NCBI GenBank assembly: GCA_001898385.1
Contig: MKTT01000084.1
Span: 59,332 to 123,331, forward strand
DNA: 64,000 bases
Direction: 5' to 3'
Source of the DNA: Planctomycetales bacterium 71-10
Lineage (GTDB): Bacteria > Planctomycetota > Planctomycetia > Isosphaerales > Isosphaeraceae
A program made the translations under genes and the position numbers. Below the pieces are notes generated by a model that saw only the letters and a list, made by a program, of their open reading frames with translations, did no database searches and was not told the origin of the DNA. Positions 60,933-64,000 of this stretch are shown piece by piece (position 1 is the first letter of the stretch; each line of letters starts with the position of its first letter).

Positions 60933-61943
60933 TCAGTAGGAATCGGCCGAGACGATCTCGCCGCCCTGGGTGGTGCTGATCGCCTGCCAGGTGGGGAGGC
61001 TGATGGCGTCCTTCACGAACCGGACGCTGCCGTCGCACATCGCCACGTTCACACCCCCGGCGTGCTTGCTCCGGGCCGCGGTGTACCAGGTGACGTCGGC
61101 CGTCGTGCACGGCGGGTTGACGCCCCCCTTGGGCGAGTTGCACAGGCCCGGCCAGATGACGTCCGCCGCCCGGCTGTTGGGGCCGGTCCAGGCCGTGTAC
61201 GTCCCCAGCGGGCCGCACCACGAGAATCCGCGCAGGTCGTAGCCGTTGACGCTCTGGCCGACCAGCAGCTCCGAGACCATCATCGTGTTGCTCAGGCCGT
61301 CGCTGATCGCGGCGAAGCTGTAGCAGGTGTTCGGCACGCCCGACTGCTCGCGCTCGCGATAGCCGGCGATGTCCACGAACGGCGAGCCGATGCAGGTGAA
61401 CGGGGCCCCGCGGAACGCCACGCCGTCGAGCGTCCGCTGCTGCATCATCGTGTTGCCGAAGTTCACGACGTAGTTCTGCGACGTCACCAGCTTCGTCTGC
61501 CCGTTCAGCGTGATGCCGATCCCGCTGAGCGACTGGTTGTTGGGGTCGCTCGGGCACATGAAGGCCGAGATCCGCGCCGACGTGACGGTGATGTTGGCGG
61601 CCCCGTTGTACCGCAGGTCGAAGTCCACGGTCCCCGGGTCGCCCGAGTTGTTCCCCTGGTAGTTCCAGGCGTTGTACGCGCTGACGGCCTCGATGTTGGG
61701 GAGCATGAAGATGATCCAGCTCCCCCAGGCGTCCCCCTTCTTGCCCGGCGGCAGGACGGTGTGGGTGGACTGGTAGTTGTGCATCGCCAGGCCGATCTGC
61801 TTCAGGTTGTTGGTGCATTGGGCCCGGCGGGCCGCCTCGCGCGCCGCCTGGACGGCGGGGAGGAGCAGGGCGATGAGGACGGCGATGATCGCGATCACCA
61901 CGAGCAGCTCGATCAGCGTGAACCCTGGGCGTCGGCGCGGCAT
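60933..61943 (-). CDS. DUF1559 protein with type IV prepilin-like leader
   Basis: The 336-residue protein starts with a prepilin-type leader ([18 protein letters not shown], processing before Phe after Gly) followed by a hydrophobic helix and [24 protein letters not shown]-type text, then the DUF1559 domain with terminal [12 protein letters not shown]. Such proteins look like pseudopilins of the type II secretion/pilus family and are abundant in planctomycetes, but their role is unproven. The ATG at 61943 has GAGGAG six bases before it. It leads the unit with the lipoprotein and the fusion gene. Confidence 0.92.
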   Translation of the reverse strand: MPRRRPGFTLIELLVVIAIIAVLIALLLPAVQAAREAARRAQCTNNLKQIGLAMHNYQSTHTVLPPGKKGDAWGSWIIFMLPNIEAVSAYNAWNYQGNNSGDPGTVDFDLRYNGAANITVTSARISAFMCPSDPNNQSLSGIGITLNGQTKLVTSQNYVVNFGNTMMQQRTLDGVAFRGAPFTCIGSPFVDIAGYREREQSGVPNTCYSFAAISDGLSNTMMVSELLVGQSVNGYDLRGFSWCGPLGTYTAWTGPNSRAADVIWPGLCNSPKGGVNPPCTTADVTWYTAARSKHAGGVNVAMCDGSVRFVKDAISLPTWQAISTTQGGEIVSADSY

Positions 61944-62082
61944 GGGCGCTCCTCGTCTGGAATGAGGGGACTGGAAGGGATCAGGCAAGGTGGAGGGCGG
62001 CCCCGGCGGGGGAGGTGCGGACCGCCGGCGCGGAGAGGGTCGCGTCGGACCGCCCCACTCCTCTTACATCGCGCCGCATGTG

Positions 62083-62111
62083 ACACGATTTTCGAAACCG
62101 GCGAAAAGTTC
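62083..62111 (-). promoter_or_regulatory. Candidate ECF-type promoter upstream of the DUF1559 unit
   Basis: On the minus strand, GAACTT (62106-62111) is followed after 17 bases by TCGTGT (62083-62088), about 140 bases upstream of the DUF1559 start. This resembles the GAAC-type -35 element of ECF sigma promoters with an imperfect -10. The preceding gene encodes an ECF sigma factor. Weak evidence; chance matches are common. Confidence 0.3.
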
Positions 62112-62139
62112 GAAGCGGACGAAGGATGCGGCGACGGCG

Positions 62140-62784
62140 TCAGGCCGCCGGGCCGGCGTCGACCGATCGGGGGGGCTCGCCCAGCAGGTCCTTCAGGCGG
62201 CGGAGGACGCGCGACTTGGACTGCCGGACGGCGGCGGGGGAGACGCCCAGCTCCTGGGCCACGGCGGCCGGGGGATGGCCCTCGACGGCGGATCGCCAGA
62301 AGGCGTGCCAGGTGCGCTCTTCGAACTCGGAGCGGGCGGTCTCCAGGGCGTCGCGGTAGAGGTCGCCGACGATCGCCCGCTCCTCGTCGTCGGGCTGGTC
62401 GGGGGCGGGCAGGAGGAGGGTCTTCTCGTAGAAGTCGGTGCCGCCGGGGCCGCGCGAGCCGACGCGTCGGAAGTGGGTGAGGACCTTGTAGCGGGCGACG
62501 CCGTGGAGCCAGCCCCGGAACGAGTCGCGCTCGCGGTCGCGGCGGAAGCCGTCGAGCCCCGTGGCGACGGCCTGGAACACGTCCTGCGTGACGTCCTCCA
62601 CGTCCTCGGGCCGCACGCCCCAGCGGCGGCACCAGTGGCGGAGCAGGGGGGAGTAGAGGTCCAGCAGCCGTCGCCAGGCGTCCCCTTCATGCCGACGGAC
62701 GCACTCCAGCAGCGTCAGCGAGGTCTCGCCGGCCTCGACGCCGGCGCGCGGCCGGGGACGCATGGGGGCCGACGGGCGGTCCAT
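62140..62784 (-). CDS. ECF-type RNA polymerase sigma factor, kinase-linked planctomycete type
   Basis: The 214-residue protein has sigma region 2 (about 30-100, LLRHWCRRWGVRPEDVEDV and QDVFQAVATGLDGFRRDRE, FRGWLHGVARYKVLTHFRR) and region 4 (about 145-195, AFWRSAVEGHPPAAVAQELG and AAVRQSKSRVLRRL). It belongs to the planctomycete group of ECF sigma factors that sit next to Hanks-type kinases, and a kinase gene with an anti-sigma-like zinc finger is divergent from it. The ATG at 62784 has GGAGG about eight bases upstream; longer frames antisense to the kinase gene are rejected. It could control the downstream DUF1559 unit. Confidence 0.92.
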   Translation of the reverse strand: MDRPSAPMRPRPRAGVEAGETSLTLLECVRRHEGDAWRRLLDLYSPLLRHWCRRWGVRPEDVEDVTQDVFQAVATGLDGFRRDRERDSFRGWLHGVARYKVLTHFRRVGSRGPGGTDFYEKTLLLPAPDQPDDEERAIVGDLYRDALETARSEFEERTWHAFWRSAVEGHPPAAVAQELGVSPAAVRQSKSRVLRRLKDLLGEPPRSVDAGPAA

Positions 62785-62902
62785 CGGGTCGTCCTCCGGT
62801 TGGTCGGGCGCTTTCCGCGGCGGGTCGCGCCTCGATACGATACGGCGGTCGTTCGGTCCCGGGGAGCGGCGATGGGGGAAGCCGGTCGCCCGCGTCATGG
62901 TA

Positions 62903-64000
62903 ATGGAGCCCGCCGTGGACCCGCAAGTTTGTTCCACATCATGCCCGGACGACGACACGCTGCGGGCGTTCGCGCTCGGCGACCTGTCCGACGAGGGGAT
63001 CGAGTCCGTCCGCCGCCACCTGGAAGCCTGCGCCGCCTGCGAGGCGAGGGCGGAGGCGCTCGACGATCGGACCGACCACGTGCTCGACGAGCTTCGCCGC
63101 TCGCTCTCGGCCCCCGAGCGGCGGCCGGCGGCCGACGCGCCCCCGGGGCCGCTCGACGAAGGGCCGCCCGTCCTGACGGATTACGTCATCGAGGGCCCCC
63201 CCATCGGCGTCGGCAGCACGGGGCTGATCTACAAGGCGCGGCATATCAAGCTCGGCCGGGCCGCGGCGCTCAAGATGATCGCGCGCCGGCCCGACGTCGT
63301 CTCGCGCCTCTTCGAGATCGAGGCCAAGGCGGTCGCCCAGCTCCAACACCCCAACATCGTCCAGATCTACGACATCGGCAGCCACGGCGACCGCCCGTTC
63401 CTGGCCCTGGAGTTCGTCGACGGCGGCAGCCTGGAGGACCGGATCGCCGCGGGGTCGCTGGACGCCCGCGTCGCCGCCGAGACGATCCGCATGGCGGCCG
63501 AGGCGGTCGACCACGCCCACCGTCACGGGATCGTCCACTGCGACCTCAAGCCGTCCAACATCCTCATGACCCGCGACGGCGTCCCCAAGATCGCCGACTT
63601 CGGGATCGCCAAATGGACCGAATCCGACGGCTACTGGGGCGAGGACGGCGGCCGTCGCGGAACCCCGCGCTACATGGCCCCCGAGCAGGCCGGCGGGGCT
63701 GGGGAGGTCGGCCCGGCGACCGACGTCTACAGCCTGGGGACCATCCTTTACGAGATGCTGACCGGGCGCGTCCCCCACGCCGACGCCCCCGCCTCCGAGA
63801 CGCTGAAATCCGTCCGGGAAGCCGAACCGCAGCCGCCCAGTCGCCTGCGACCGGACGTGCCGCGCGAACTCGACCGGATCGTCATGCGGTGCCTCCGCAA
63901 GCGACCCGAGGACCGCTATCCCGGCCCCCTCGCGCTGGCCGGGGACCTCCGGAGGTTCCTCGACGGCTCCGCGAGGCCGAGCGTCGGCGGGGCTGGGAAG
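62903..64000 (+). CDS. Hanks-type Ser/Thr protein kinase with N-terminal zinc finger, cut by the window end
   Basis: 366 residues are visible. The N-terminus carries an anti-sigma-type zinc finger HLEACAAC (about 39-46), then a kinase domain from about 92: glycine loop G102-V-G-S-T-G107, Lys124 in AALKMI, HGIVHCDLKPSN with Asp214, Asp232 of IADFG, and YMAPEQ. The HRD arginine is Cys213 (HCD), making it a non-RD kinase. The family usually continues after the kinase with a membrane segment and repeats. It is divergent from the ECF sigma gene (118 bases between starts), so the kinase may control that sigma factor or its regulon. The 3' end is outside the window. Confidence 0.92.
   Translation, partial: MEPAVDPQVCSTSCPDDDTLRAFALGDLSDEGIESVRRHLEACAACEARAEALDDRTDHVLDELRRSLSAPERRPAADAPPGPLDEGPPVLTDYVIEGPPIGVGSTGLIYKARHIKLGRAAALKMIARRPDVVSRLFEIEAKAVAQLQHPNIVQIYDIGSHGDRPFLALEFVDGGSLEDRIAAGSLDARVAAETIRMAAEAVDHAHRHGIVHCDLKPSNILMTRDGVPKIADFGIAKWTESDGYWGEDGGRRGTPRYMAPEQAGGAGEVGPATDVYSLGTILYEMLTGRVPHADAPASETLKSVREAEPQPPSRLRPDVPRELDRIVMRCLRKRPEDRYPGPLALAGDLRRFLDGSARPSVGGAGK

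Overview
The window is high-GC (by eye about 70%), densely coded DNA from a planctomycete, most likely in or near the Isosphaeraceae. I infer this from the gene families, not from a search: paired DUF1549/DUF1553 (PSD1) and DUF1501 proteins, two DUF1559 proteins (one with a prepilin leader), a YTV-repeat protein, a giant PVC-type haem protein, ECF sigma factors beside membrane or kinase partners, a Hanks-type kinase with an anti-sigma-like zinc finger, and a PEP-CTERM protein. No rRNA, tRNA, CRISPR array, integrase or transposase gene was seen.

Layout. 1-4.4 kb: transglutaminase-like protein; three-gene operon ending in a CrtQ/HpnB-type glycosyltransferase; LarC nickel-insertion protein. 4.6-8.6 kb: ECF sigma factor, small membrane protein, exported protein and DUF1559 protein in one tight operon. 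8.6-13.8 kb: HD-domain protein, DUF937 membrane protein, PEP-CTERM protein, aldehyde dehydrogenase. 13.8-18.5 kb: DUF1501/PSD1 pair. 18.6-23.6 kb: Mrp-type ATPase, class-C-beta-lactamase-like hydrolase, AlkA-like glycosylase. 23.7-29.4 kb: a 1038-residue J-like/zinc-ribbon/FN3 protein, RidA, cytochrome c, MFS transporter. 30-37.7 kb: NatAB-like ABC exporter, transketolase, histone-deacetylase-like enzyme, serpin, NYN-LOTUS protein. 38-45.7 kb: YTV protein, methyltransferase plus GH13 enzyme, secreted alpha/beta-hydrolase-like protein. 46-50.6 kb: a five-gene WecE/WecD-type amino-sugar operon. 50.8-54.9 kb: sirtuin, MoxR ATPase, FHA protein, methyltransferase. 55-64 kb: an 1825-residue haem fusion with a lipoprotein and a pilin-like DUF1559 protein, an ECF sigma factor, and a divergent Ser/Thr kinase running off the end.

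The most unusual content is a set of palindromic repeats. A 74-76 bp nested palindrome occurs twice (29734 and 40061). A 258 bp inverted-repeat element flanked by a 9 bp direct repeat (40163-40438) shares its core with a second copy at 45715-45953. A third, 280 bp nested palindrome (48897-49176) lies inside a WecD-like acetyltransferase gene and is translated in frame. The copies between convergent genes sit exactly at gene ends.

Other oddities are a Mrp ATPase without its CxxC motif, an alpha/beta hydrolase fold without the nucleophile serine, an aldehyde dehydrogenase with Arg for the usual coenzyme-site Lys, a kinase with HCD instead of HRD, and a serpin whose predicted scissile bond is Met-Ser. 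Coordinates of starts rest on ribosome-binding sites and family conservation read by eye; no alignment or database search was possible.
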